The notes beneath the pieces were generated by a model. That model saw nothing but the letters and a program-made list of their open reading frames with translations, was not told the origin of the DNA and made no database searches. Both the position numbers and the translations under genes were made by a program. Source: Vandiemenella viatica (lineage: Eukaryota > Arthropoda > Insecta > Orthoptera > Morabidae). Taken from it: a stretch of DNA of 64,000 nucleotides. The stretch spans positions 25,325,112 to 25,389,111 of the forward strand of contig JARYHS010013630.1 of assembly GCA_031002005.1 (NCBI GenBank). Direction: 5' to 3'. Of this stretch, positions 12,201 through 25,757 are shown in pieces (the stretch's first letter is position 1; each line of letters starts with the position of its first letter).

Positions 12201-15200
12201 TTCATTTACTGGAGAGGGTGAAGAGAAGATGTACCAGAGAAGTTAGGGAGTTGGGTTACAAAACTTTGGTCATACCATTGGTTGAATATGGTGGTGTAGT
12301 TTGGGACCCACATTTTGGTTATCAAATATAGGTGTTGGAAGGTGTGCAAAGAAGAGGAGCTAGATTTGTTTGTGGAAATTATCGCAGGACCCAGTCAGTA
12401 ACTGATATGATATGGGAGCTGGATTGGGACTCATTGGAGGAAAGGAGGAGGGTGTATAGAGTGCTGGGAATGTACAGGGCATATGTTAGTGATGGAGCTT
12501 GGAGGGATATTGGTCAAATAATTACGAATAGTGCATTGAAGGGGAAAGGCACCCGTGACTACAAGCTTGCGCTCGATTTCATGCATAAGGGCGTGGGAAA
12601 ATATTCTATTGTTAGTAAGGGTGTCAGAAATTGGAACAAATTACCGAATGTAATGATGAATAATTTACCAAAAACTGAATTTAGAATTAAAATTTGTAAA
12701 TGATAGTAGTAAATGGGGGAGGAATTTTACATTCCAATTATAAAATGTAATAAAAAAAATATCTACATAAAAAAGGGGTAAATGAATTAATGGGGAAATT
12801 GCCACTGGAGTGTTAGCTCCATCGCAATTAAATGAATAATAATAAAATCATGTACCTATGTTAATTTATAATAAATATGCTAATTTAGCAATTACTCATG
12901 AACCAGTTATTATAACAAGTGAATCTGCTAACCCGATGGTAATCGGTAAAATAAGTGCAAGTAGTAGTTTAGATAAAGTTATGTGGGGTTCCACAGCCGT
13001 GAATGATTTCCCTAGTTGTACAACAGTACCTCAAAATTGGCCAGTATATGACTAATTTGTAATAGCTGCTGGCAAATCTGAAGACAATGGAATTTTCTAG
13101 CAATGAGACATAAATTTTATGTTTTACCCATGAGGAGAACACTAATCACTGGGGAGATGGATTTTTCTCAAATTGTAGGGATGTGTAGCACTGCACAAGG
13201 GTATTGGAAGCAGTTATAAGATGCACCTCTCAAGCATTCTGAAGAAAATCTACCTTAGTGTCTTGCCTCAAATTTATATAATAACAATGTAGAAGTAGTA
13301 TTTGGTTGTCACATTGGTCTTGCAACTATAGTGACTGGGTTATTAAAGTTCAAATCTCCAGACAGATGTATATACATCTGTCATTATATATTTTATTTAA
13401 TAGTATAAAAATGCATAGCATATTATTTGCATTTTAATTATTAACATTGCTAAATTTTTATGCCGGAGAGAAAATGTCTTCAGTGCAAAACTCCTCCAAC
13501 CTCCTCCCCCTCCAAACATAAATTTACATCAATTTTCTTCAAGGAAGCTAAAAGAGACTGTACATTTACTCCATGATTTCCAGTCTTTCTTATTGAGAAA
13601 TTTCCCGTCGTGCAAATTAAATTTAAAATTTAATAATTAATACTCAATGGAATATAAGTCTGAATTTGTATCAAAAAATCATTTAATAGAAATACTTTCT
13701 GTAGTTTACCTCTCTCTTTCTTTCCCAATTTTTTTCAGAGCTGTCAAAAATACTCATTGTTCACCTCCACCTTTCTGATTTTTAAGAATTTTTACTGTAT
13801 GAGAGGTGCACCTTCAACCAAAAATCGGAAAAGATATCATGCATTTGTCACTGATAATATGAAAGTTTATGTTTATGTGCTTGTATGATTAGTATTATCT
13901 GAGCATTTGTTAAACAACTGAGGAAGGCAACTGTGACATTTTTCAACATTTATTTTCAGTGTTTTATTATCTCTACCTGTTCCTGACAATCCCCAGATAG
14001 ACTATACTACCCCTGATGAAATTTTTCTACTCAGTTGACTAGTTCCTACATTTTATCCGCACCTAAAATATTTCTATAACAAAAAACTTGGAGCATATGC
14101 TTGTAAGTTTATAGGCTTCCTATGTTTTTTAAAGAAAGTTCCCATTACTTTCCAATATATTAGGAAAAATTTAGTGATGTTAAGTATTAATAATTAAAAT
14201 ATAAAAAATATTCTAACGAAAAATTTGTTCTTGGCTGTTCAGCCAGATAAGTTCTGCTATGCATAACATTTTGACAACTCACTTCACTGCCTTCATAGGC
14301 TACAGTAGTAGGTCAAAGTGATTTTTCACTGAGCGTGGTTGGTGAGCGGTTAATGCTCTGGCCTCGCATTCGGGAGGACGCCGGTTCGAATCCCCGTCCA
14401 GGCATCCAGATTTTGGTTTTCCATGGTTTCCCCAAATCACTCCAGGCGAATTCCCCAATGCGTCCTTCAAAAGGCCATGGCCGAATTCCTTTCAGTTCCC
14501 CCTGTCCCATCCTGCTTCTAATGACCTAAACGTCGACGAGGTGTAAAACCATAAGTAAAAAAAAATGAAGTGGTTTTACTGTGATGACACATTACCTTAT
14601 GATTCTCACTTAAATAAGTACTAGTGGCAGCTAGCAGGAGTGAATGAGGTCCACTGCAGAAGGTCTAGGCCTCGTATGAACATTGCATCTCTAGCAAGAC
14701 AGTCGAGGCAATCACAGTCAGTGATATTTTGTCACAGTTACCACTTCAACCTACTATGCCACCCAGTAAAGACAGTGAAGGTAGTTGTCAAAATGTCATG
14801 CATGTTGGAACTTATCCAGCTTAACACTCAACGATACTTTTTAGAAGCTGCACCCTGCAAAAGACTCATTTCATACATTCTAATGACTACTTATAAAAAA
14901 ATTGTCTGCATGGACATGAATTATGGTCCCTCTAATCATGGGACCATTGCAACAACTGAATATTGTTGTTATTTTACTGTTATGTAAACAGGAGGCAGAA
15001 CTGGGAATTTGGAGGTCAATTTTCTTGATAGGTACATTCTACCATTGGTCCACAGCATTAACCTTGTTGTCTCTTATGCTCCTAAAATTTTAGAAAAACC
15101 AAAGTTCCTTTCATCTGGTGGTCTACATGTTAGTATCTTACAGAATGATCATATTTAAAAAAAAACAAAATATGATTCTTGTATTCGGTAAAAGAGTAAC

Positions 15201-18200
15201 ATGATAACTTCTAAATTTTTCCTTACAGATCACGAATTGTTGAGGATGGTTATAGGCAACTAGCACTTCTTCCTTCCCAAGCACTGAAAGGAGTGATAAG
15301 GGTACGTTTTATAAATGAGCAAGGGCTAGATGAAGCAGGAATTGACCAAGATGGAGTATTTAAAGGTACATATAAAATTAATTTTTACCATAAATGAGAC
15401 AAAAAAACTTGCTTTACAATAAATTAATGTATTGCAATTTATCCATGATTATTATTAGCAATGTGTTTAATAGACAGAGACCATTACTGTGCTTTACGTC
15501 ACACTTAGTAACAGACGGAAGTTAGGTTATTTGCAGATTAAATAATTTGTATATAGTATATAGTCCCTGACACATGGCTGTCTGTCTGTATGACCACAGT
15601 AACCTGTGCAATTTCGTTTTGTACTTTAAGGCATATAAAAAGTTTGGTAGGCTGACACACCGGGCGGCTGCAAAGTGAGGTGCTCGTGCACAACACATAA
15701 GCCAGTTCACCTGGAGTTCGTAAAGTTTTCAGGAACGAGATGCTTGCCCATAATGAAATCGCACTTTGATGTGTCAATATGTCTGTCTGTGATTGAGACC
15801 TGTAAATAGAGATTTTTGAAACGTGCTTTTCAGTAAGACTTCTATTAATATATATATCCATATTATATAGATTAACAATGAAATAATAGGCACTAAGTAG
15901 TGAAAAAAATTATAAATTAGGATGGAGAAATGATGGTTGTGGGATGCAAACAGATAAAACAGACAAAAACACAAATGGCATAGAAGTTTTTGGGTTTTAA
16001 TGCTTTGTCAACTAGAGAACATTGTTGACGGGAATGTTAAAGAATACTGCCTCATAGAGTACATATATCAGTTGGATGGGAGAATTACCACCGCTTGCCA
16101 AAGTTGGAGATTGCTGTGGTGTCAAAACACGGAAAGACACGTACATTCTTAGAGTGTTGAAATTTTCGGGCTCATATCCCATGTTTGACAAAAGAGTGAG
16201 GTGGAGGCGGGCAACTAACTGCAGTCACAGACGCTTGGTTGGCAGCTTGTGGTGGTGGAAAAAATCAACATGGTGGGAACTATGGATAAGAGTTTGAAGG
16301 CATGAACCCGAGAATTGTAAAATTGGAAACGTGATGGGTAAAAGTAATTGACATGTGGAAGAAATTGGCAGATAATATTATAAACAAGTAAAATTTTCTT
16401 ATCTGTCTTATGAACATATAATATACTAGCAGAGTTCCAGTCATTGCCCGGTATGATCTAGATTGATTTGCACACACAGTGAGTATTGAAGCTCATAAAA
16501 GAGGTAAGTTTTTTGGGGATTCTACGATAACCATCGAGCTGCAATTTGATGATGGAATCCTTTGTAACTCGATGAGTCAAATTGAAAAAAAAGAATTTTT
16601 ATATATATATATATCTCGCTTAGTTCTTGTGATATCTTATTTCAAAATTGAAGTGGTTAGGTTGAAATGCAGCCTCAACCAGAATAAAAATTTCGCCTTA
16701 GCCAAATTTAATAATAAATTCGTATGTAACTTGGTGAGACAAATCAAAAATAAAATATAAATGTTTTTGATACCTCGCTTAGTTCTCGAGATATTGCATC
16801 ATCAAACCAGTATATCTACAAGGTGGAAATGCACTATAAGTGTTTTAATTTCTTCCTAGTGGCTGTTGTTTGGTTGAAATACAGCCTGGACCAGAATAAA
16901 CATCACCAAAAGCATAAGGAACTATAACTGATTTTTGACATGTTAAATCTTGAAAACCAAGTGAGATATCAAGAAATGTTATTCTTTATTTTAGATTTTT
17001 TTCGCTGAGTTCTATAAGAATTTATCATCAGATTTTGGTGCCACGATAATGATAGAACTGTCAGTGTTTTGCACTTGTGAATTTCATGTCAGTCGCTCCA
17101 TTCTTCTATACGTATTTAAATGGCTAACCCCCTGTGTAGCAGGAAAGAGATGTGGTTGGGGTTGATTTATTCCTGCAATTTTTTAGCCATGATATCAGGA
17201 ACATGTGTTCTAAGTTTTACCATAATAACCACAACAATTCATGCAGCAATAGAAACAATGTTTTTTTCAGGAACTGTAGTAAAGACAGAATCGCTCATCA
17301 ATAAATTACAAAAAAAAAAGTAAGACTATGTCAACACTAAAGGTTTTAAACAGTTCAATTTCATGTTCAAAGCCGTGCATTACTTACTGTTAACAGCGAG
17401 AATTTAATTCACATCCAGAGACAGTAATTTCAAAAAGCAACAAATTTCTTGGAAGGTTCTTCACTAAAGGTTTTAAACAGCTCAATTTCATGTTCAAAAC
17501 CGTCAAATATGCATTACTTAACACACCCATTAAAATTTCACAACATCAGAGATTGTAGCAGTGCGGCCTCAGATAGTAACATCAAGAAACAAAGAAGATA
17601 TCGAAAGATTTTTTTCATTGTTTTATTAAAATTAATTTAAATATTTTCCACTTTACGTAGTTTCCTCTTCGCATTCGATATAACTATGTATGGGGTTTAA
17701 AGACTAAAAACCAAAATTTAATAAAGTAAACGTTACATGCGATAACATGGCTATTATTTTTTTACGATGTATGATGTAAGCATTGTATTTCTTTTATTTT
17801 TTGCTTCGGGCTCTACGTTAAGATTTTCATTTACCACATCTGCGTTATGTTATGTTGGAGCATAAGATGTACCAAACACTTCAATTGAGATTCTAACCTT
17901 TAAAACGGTGAAAACCCAATTAAATCTGCTCTATAGTTTCCGAGTTTTTATACTTCAAATATATCTGGTTTTCGTTTTATAGATATAGATAATCTAACAA
18001 TTGAATAAAGAGGAAGATATTACATTCTTCCTAATAAACAACTCTAGGAGCAGGGGTTCTGTGGGAAAGTAGAGGGGGCAAGAATAATTGGACTGGAAGG
18101 AAAATTATTATTAATTAAGACCTGACAGTTGTCTGGTACCCAATTTATACTGGTAAGCCAGTTCCCACCTTCTGAGTTTCGAGATGCTGCTTCTGTCTGA

Positions 18201-21200
18201 GAGGACTCTGATGGCACAGATGGTGAGGCAAGAATTGAAATTGTGTGCTGGCATGATGAGATATGGGTGGTGAGGATTCCGAGTAAATGCCATTTGATGT
18301 CTGTGTCCATTCATTCTGACAGCCAGTCATTTTGTGTTTAAATCTATGTATGAGGCTGCGCAATGGCTGCAGATTATATGATATATAAGACAGGGGACAC
18401 ATTTGGCAAGTCCCATGTTACTGAGTTTCTAAAGGTAGTGGAGTGTTGGTAGACGCACAGTTTGCAATGGACTCTGTTACATGGAAAAGAGCGTTGGGGC
18501 TGTCTTTTAATACAGAGAGCGGTTAAACATCACAAAACATCGAGTTCGTCTTTGATCAATCACTCCTTGGTTCGTTTTACCAAAGAAATGTGATTGTGTG
18601 ATCAAAGATATTACGTTCCTACTATTACTTATAGCTAGCAATGAGCAGGGAATCAGTGATAGCAATAGAAAAATGTATTGGAAAGATAAGGTGACATTAA
18701 TAAATTCACTGGATATAAGTACATGGACAAATATATAAAATAACTGGAAATAATGCATGAAAAATAGCTCTAATCAAATTCAAGAACATTACTAATAAAA
18801 TCTTTCTGAGCCAGCAGAGGGGTGAATAATGCTTTAGCCTGTACCTCTGAATTCTGCATGAAGTCTTGGGATCCTTCCAGTCATGGCGGTGGCAGAATAC
18901 TCCACTCTATCATCTGCTTAGACTGAGCTCCAGAGCTGCTGCAAGTAGGTAGTGGGGTAATCACGTGCCAAACGATTGGTGTATTCAACCTTACTAGGTA
19001 CTTTTAGAGCTGGTAGTGTGAGAGACTGGTTTCACATGGGAAGTGCTTCTGCTAGCCTTGAAACTCTGCTGTGTCTAAAGGAATTAAGTTACTTGTCTGC
19101 AAGGCTTGAGAAAAATAGTCTGATTTAAATTACTAGGTTTGGAAGCTTAAAATCCCTCAGTATAATACAATGCCCATGGTTATGGACAAGGAATTGGCTG
19201 AGACTCAAAGGTCTATTGAAGCACGTACTAGGTGGGTGAGGGAGGATTTTTCAGAGGAGGGTTCTCATTTCATGACAGACTCGAAGAAAATTGTCAGGAT
19301 ACAAGTAGTATTTGAGGCGAGAGGGACACGTGACAAAGTCAGGAGTCGAGAGTTGGACTCGGAGGTGAACGGGTGCGTCGTGCCAGAAGGTGTCACTTTT
19401 AGGGTCTAGCTGTGGACTCGAGTATGAACGGGTGCATTTTGCCGGGAGGCAGTGCTTGCATCGTGTTCAGCGCTGAAGGAAAGCGAAGTATGCTTTTAGA
19501 AGTGTGTGTGGAACATAGTTAGAACAGTGAAGTAGGCGACCGAATAGTATGAAATATAGCCACTTCATTTGTGAAGGACAGTGTTGTGAATCGTGGAACT
19601 AGTAACTGTCTTTAGTAAAAGCATTATCGAGTTAATAGGAGGGTCAACGGACGCAAGAATCTGCATCTTCAGAAATAAGAAGTTATGATTAAAGTCAATT
19701 ATTTTTGTAAAGAGGTGGTCACGAAAAGCATCTGGTGACGAGTAAAAGTGTTCTTATAATGCAAATGCTTATTATTTAGAAACCTTAATGTTTCAGAACA
19801 TTTCCAACACATCGTTGGTGGCGACCTGGTCAGAACTCAAACTTGTATTAATTACTATTTGCTTATGATTCATCATTATTTGGAAGTGTATATCTTCTTT
19901 TTCATGTTACAAAATCATTACCTTGTCGAAGGACTCCAGGCCTGGAAAGTACTGGGTGACCAGATATGATCTGGCATTGGGTTTTGAGAGTTTGAACGGG
20001 TTGTTAGCCTTAATTGATATTCTGATGTGGCATGCAAAAGTTGTTTATGAACTAAATTCGCGTGTCATTCCACACATCGTCTTCCATAGGTCATACTTAT
20101 TTTCAAAGCAAGATTCAATCTACAAATGGCTTTTTAGGTGCTGTAGTTTTGATGGAGCAGCAGATGTGATGCCATATGTCTGTGGAACCTGTAACTTATG
20201 TGCTATATCATTAGTGTATTTTTGTTTGTGAAATGTGAAGCTTATGAGGCAGAGCATTCGACTAGATGACCACAGAAAACCATCTCTAAACCACAAACAG
20301 GATAGCCGGTATCTGGGGCCTGGGATTTGAATCTGGGCCCATATTACCTCCCCGATGCAGTATGGTGGCATCTATACACATGCATTTACTTATGGGGGGG
20401 AATTTTCACACACATCACATGAAATTCAAAACTTATATTCAGCAGAAAATAGAGCTTTGCTGACATGTAACTTAGAGTCAGCAAGTTACAAATAATTGTA
20501 CCTCATAAATGCTAAATTATTTCCCATTCACTAGTGTTATGTATTAAAATTGATGAGGAAAGGGAACAGATGCAAAGGGAAATCGAGCTGAGAAGGTCAA
20601 CAAGAAGTGGTGGATCTAGGAATTTTCTAAGCCGGGGCAAAAACTGTGAAGTACCCCATTTTGTCCCCCCTCCCCTCCTTATTCTGGCTGTCAGTGAGTA
20701 ATGATGATAAATGCAAAAAAGAGGAAGTTTTTTACATACACAGATTGAAAAATTAAGGTTTTTTTATTACCATAGGGTCAGGCTTGCTTGTTGAATACCT
20801 TAAGTGTAAATATCCTGGCATTGCATTTGATAGTAAACTAATTTTGGCAGGAAGCACTAGGCAAATGGTTGAAAAGGGCAATGAGCAGACACATCGTGAT
20901 GGGTGAGCAGCAAGGTTCTGGCCTCACATTCATGAGAACGTGGATTTGAATCCCCGTCCAGCCATACAGATTTGGGTTTTCAATGATTTTCCCAGATCAC
21001 TCCAGGCGAATGCCGGGATGGTTCCTGCAAAAAGATCGTGGCTGAATTCCTTCCCATTCCTTGCCCCCAGTTCTTTCCTGCCTCTAATGATGTTGATCTC
21101 AATGAGGTACAAAACAAAAAATGATTAGTGGATGTACCATGGAAGTGAGGTGAGGATGGTGGCGTAGTATGCTACAAGTATTATGTGCATGAAATACAGG

Positions 21201-24200
21201 AGTTGAGGTTGCATAGTAGGGCAATTTCATTTATTTCAGTCATTGGAAAACAGAGAACAGGTGAAGAGAATGCCAGAATGAATTACTAAGGGAAATATTA
21301 AGACTTTGCCTAAAACACTAAAAGAATTTAAATTAATAAAAGTAATGGTGTAGTGAAATTGGCTTCACAGAATTTAACATATAAAGAAAAACGTGAAATG
21401 CTAAAGGAGGTGTGTATGAAAAATTCCATTTTGGCATATGCACCATTGGAATTAAATTAATTATAGTTAGAAAAATTATTGGGATGATTTGTGATCTACC
21501 AACTCTGAATTTTTTGTTTTTTTCTGGGAATCTGCGAGTTTCTAGTGAAAAGTTGTAAATAGTCTAATCTCCCTTTGTTTCAGAAACTACTGACATAAAT
21601 ATTCTTTCATGATTCACAGTGATATATGTATCATCTAAAATTTACAAGAAAACGATATTTCTGGACTTTTTTACAAAATAAAGAAATATCTTATTTTACG
21701 GAAATTGAATCTTGATAAGTAATATGTCATTTATTAAAGAATTTCAAAAATTAGATAAAAATATGTTATAAAAATACTTTTAGTTTTCAAATACTATGAA
21801 ATTTTTTATTAATTTTTCATTTTTTATTTATGGATACCATGTGAAATTGTAAGACCCAAGGCTGATACCGGGGCTGAGTATAGCCTTAGTGCCTCAACTT
21901 ACACTCTTGATTATGACTCACAGTTCTCTGTAAAACTTACGAAATAATTTTGATTTGACCATGTAGCCAGGATAGTTCAACTTGAATGCTTGAGGTCGCC
22001 ACAATATTTGTTGACCCACAAATATTGAAAAGGTTATCAGTTAACTACGAAATAACAACAGTTCACTTTTCAAATCTTCAAATTTATTCAAGAGAAAACC
22101 AAAAGTTCAAAATAGCATTCTAAGTTGAATTGGCGAATCGAACATACGTTTCCAAAAGTTTGCAAGTTGTGGAGAGATGTTAAAACCGACCGAACCCCTG
22201 ATGTATAAATCTACCAGTTCATGTTACTAAATGCACCACACCCCGAAGTCCCAAGATGGCCGACTTGGTAGCTTTCCCATGACCGTCATTCTACCAACCG
22301 CACAGACCGTTACACAGACTATACGCACATTTCAGCTCAGCTCCCAAATGAATAAAGATGGCCGTTCCTCTGCGCAGCAGGTTATATAGGCTCTCTGACG
22401 TCACGGCCAAAACGCAGCTTTCTGCTACCACTTTGAAAAATTAGGTCCGAGCTAACTCGATAACCAAACGGATATATGGAAATTAAAAGATGTCAGTGCC
22501 TGGACTTTTTCAGTAGAGAAATATTGGATATGCAGTGAGTAACTTTAAGCAATTGGTTTCTAGAGATCTATTTTATCCTAAGCGTATGAGGCGACTACTT
22601 TCTGCTCGGGGGAATTTCTATTCTTCTCGAAGTTGCAATATTTTGTCATTTCAGCTAAATCACAATTTATCTAAATAATATTATTATCAGCGTGCTCTCC
22701 CAAAATTCCTGAGTTTTCTGGTGTAACTTTGATTAAGATTGATGCACGAATAGTGAAATTACAGCGTTGACAAGATTTACCAAAAATGCTATGTATGTTT
22801 TAATTTAATAACTTTATTTCTATTACTTATATTGAAAATGTAAAATTACCAAAATATTCTCTGTGTTGAATTTCGTATTCTGAAAGTTGTCTCATCTCTG
22901 TAACCAACCTTGATCAGCTGTAATAAATTCCTAAACTGACCGCATGGCTTCATTGTAAAATAATTTCTAAAACCTTTATAGAATCTGTTCTACTGCATGG
23001 AATTGCTTGAAATTAATATATGTGATATTAGATTTTGAGGTCTTTCAGGAAATCTACTTTTTATTCCGAAAGCTTTCTAGGATTTTGTGATAAAAATGTT
23101 AAAAGTGAGGTGCACCTAACGAAGTGTTAAAAAATTGATTTAAATTATTTATACATCCAGAAACTACGGAATTTTAGTGAATTTATATTTTAATTGTGTC
23201 ATTACTTCTTTAAAACTACTTTATTTCGTTCGAAAGTGTGCAAAAACAGTGAAATACCAAATATTAGAAATCTATTGTGTGGTGAACTGAATTATTATGG
23301 ATTATCATGTTTCAGGTTAGTAGAAAGTTTTTATATCATTATAGAAAGTTAATTTAGCTGCTTTATTAAATGTTGAGCCACTTTATTGCTCTTAAATCGG
23401 TTTAGAAATGTCAAAATGCTCCCAAAGTAGAAGCTCATAGTTTCAAAACTGAATTATTGAAGATTATTTTATTTTCAGTTGATTTAAAGTTTATTTACTG
23501 TGATGCAAAGTTTATATAGGGCTTTTATTAAATACTGATAGTCTTTATTGCATTTAAATTGGTTTAGAAATTGTGAAATTGAGCTATAGCAAAGTTTATT
23601 GTTTGGAAATTGAATTTATGGGAATTAACATATTTTCTACCAAGATAATGTTTTCTTACTGTTATAGAAAGTTTATTTAGGTCTTTTATTAACTTTTGAA
23701 TACCTTTACTGCTTCTAAAAAGGTTTATATAGTCTGTTTGGTTACAGTATCTGCATGCTATATAAAGCTTCACTCTCCTAACCTATACAAGCCACGAAAC
23801 TATCTGTTACTAAAGAGTGAGCTTTCCCCCCTTAGCCTAAAGGTGAGGAGCTAGAATTTGCTAAAATTCTAAGGTTCTTACAAAATATAGTTGTATTACA
23901 TGAATAGTGAACTCAGTTTGTATATCACTTATTACTGAATTTTAAAAGTTATACAATAAATTTGTGTAATAAATGCAATTAAATACAGAGTCTGTGTATG
24001 AAACTATCAGTATACAGAAACAATAAGCACCTAGTGGCCTTTTTGTAGTGATATTGAATCCTGACAAATGAAGATAATTTTATAAATCAAGAACAGTACT
24101 TGCTGGAAGGACAAATCACCTTGCATCCAGTATAATCTGCAAAATTCAAATTCAGTAAGCTGCTGTCAAAGGAGCTAGCTGCTCAGGTTAATTATAACCT

Positions 24201-25726
24201 GGCTTCATAGATTAATAAGATTAAAATTTCTTTGGTTGCTACCTACAGCCAGCTCAGTGTGCCTCTTTTACCGTAAAATCTGCTAATGCAAGTGTGTTGT
24301 GTGATTACTTGTCATTGGCTTTGTGTGTTTGTATGTTAATTGTTAGACTATTTTAATTTAATGCTACTACTTTAATGAATTCAGTCATTAAATCAAAATT
24401 TTGCTTTCCAGAATTTCTTGAGGAAACGATAAAACGTGTATTTGATCCCTCTCTCAACTTATTTCGAGTTACCAGTGAAGAACGGCTTTATCCATCGCCT
24501 ACATCATATATGCAAGATAACCATTTACAGTTGTTTGAATTTGTGGGAAGAATGCTTGGAAAAGCTGTGTATGAGGTTAGCTTTTCTCCTTTTTAGCATG
24601 CCACAGTGTAGAACTGTATTCTTTATGGGTTCACACATGCCATGTTTTATAGTAAAAAGAGTTATTCTTTTTTCATTTAATTTATATTCTAATGGCATCA
24701 TGCTAAGAACATTTGGATAAGCTTTGTTTTTATTATCTTACAATGATATGAATCACATTTAACAATTGTTTTCCTTGTGATAAAAACATTCTTCTCAATA
24801 TTACAAATTATCAGTGCATTTTAAGCAGTTACAACCTTAATGGGATATAATGTTATAAAAATAGGTGCTATATTGAACCTGACTGGTCTTGTGGCTCAGT
24901 GGTTAAGGCACTTGCTTTAAAAACCTCGTTGCTCCATTCCCGGGTTCAAAGTCTGGTAGGCGCAGGAATTTTTAAGAGTTGTGTTTGATCATATGAGCTA
25001 TGCCAGATCATTCCATGTTAAACTGTAGGTCCCAGACAAAAGTCCTACCTCAGACACAATGATTTAGCATGCCTCCTTCAGGAGGATTCAAACAACTTTT
25101 GGGTTGTGGACTAAGTTAGTTAGTAAGTTATGTTTTCTCCAAGTAGTTGCTTTGAAGAGTTACATATTTTTGCAGTAGTTTTGATCCAGAACTCCTATAA
25201 TTGCCCCCAAAAATTACAGTTTTGGCAATACAGAATTTACCTGTCAAATTCATGACCTTGAAATGGAGACCTTGGAATTGAGAGAAAAAGTTACTTGATG
25301 TGAAGTCTGGTAAACGTGAAAGAACAGTCCAATGTTGTTTTGCCACACCTCTCAGCTTACATGGGCAAAGAAAGCATATAGATTGTCAGAAAGTATGTAG
25401 ATGACTTTTCTCCATATTACATGACAATTTTATTTAGCTGCACCTCATAATTTTTGCAGAAAGATATAAACTTTTGTACTGGAGATGCTGTTTTTTATTG
25501 ATAATTTATTATAATTAAACAACAACAATCCCCAAATAATCTTTGCAAATGGGACAGTGCTGTTCTTGAACTTAGCAAAACTTAGACAAACTGGTACAAC
25601 TAGGATACCTCATTTTCAAGATTCTAATTATGGAGTAGGAAGCAGTGCATTAACATAATGTTATTGTCCAAAGAGAAAGTAAACCCATTCTTTACCAAAG
25701 TTGAAGCCAGGATGGTTATGCCAACA

Positions 25727-25757
<31 letters not shown>

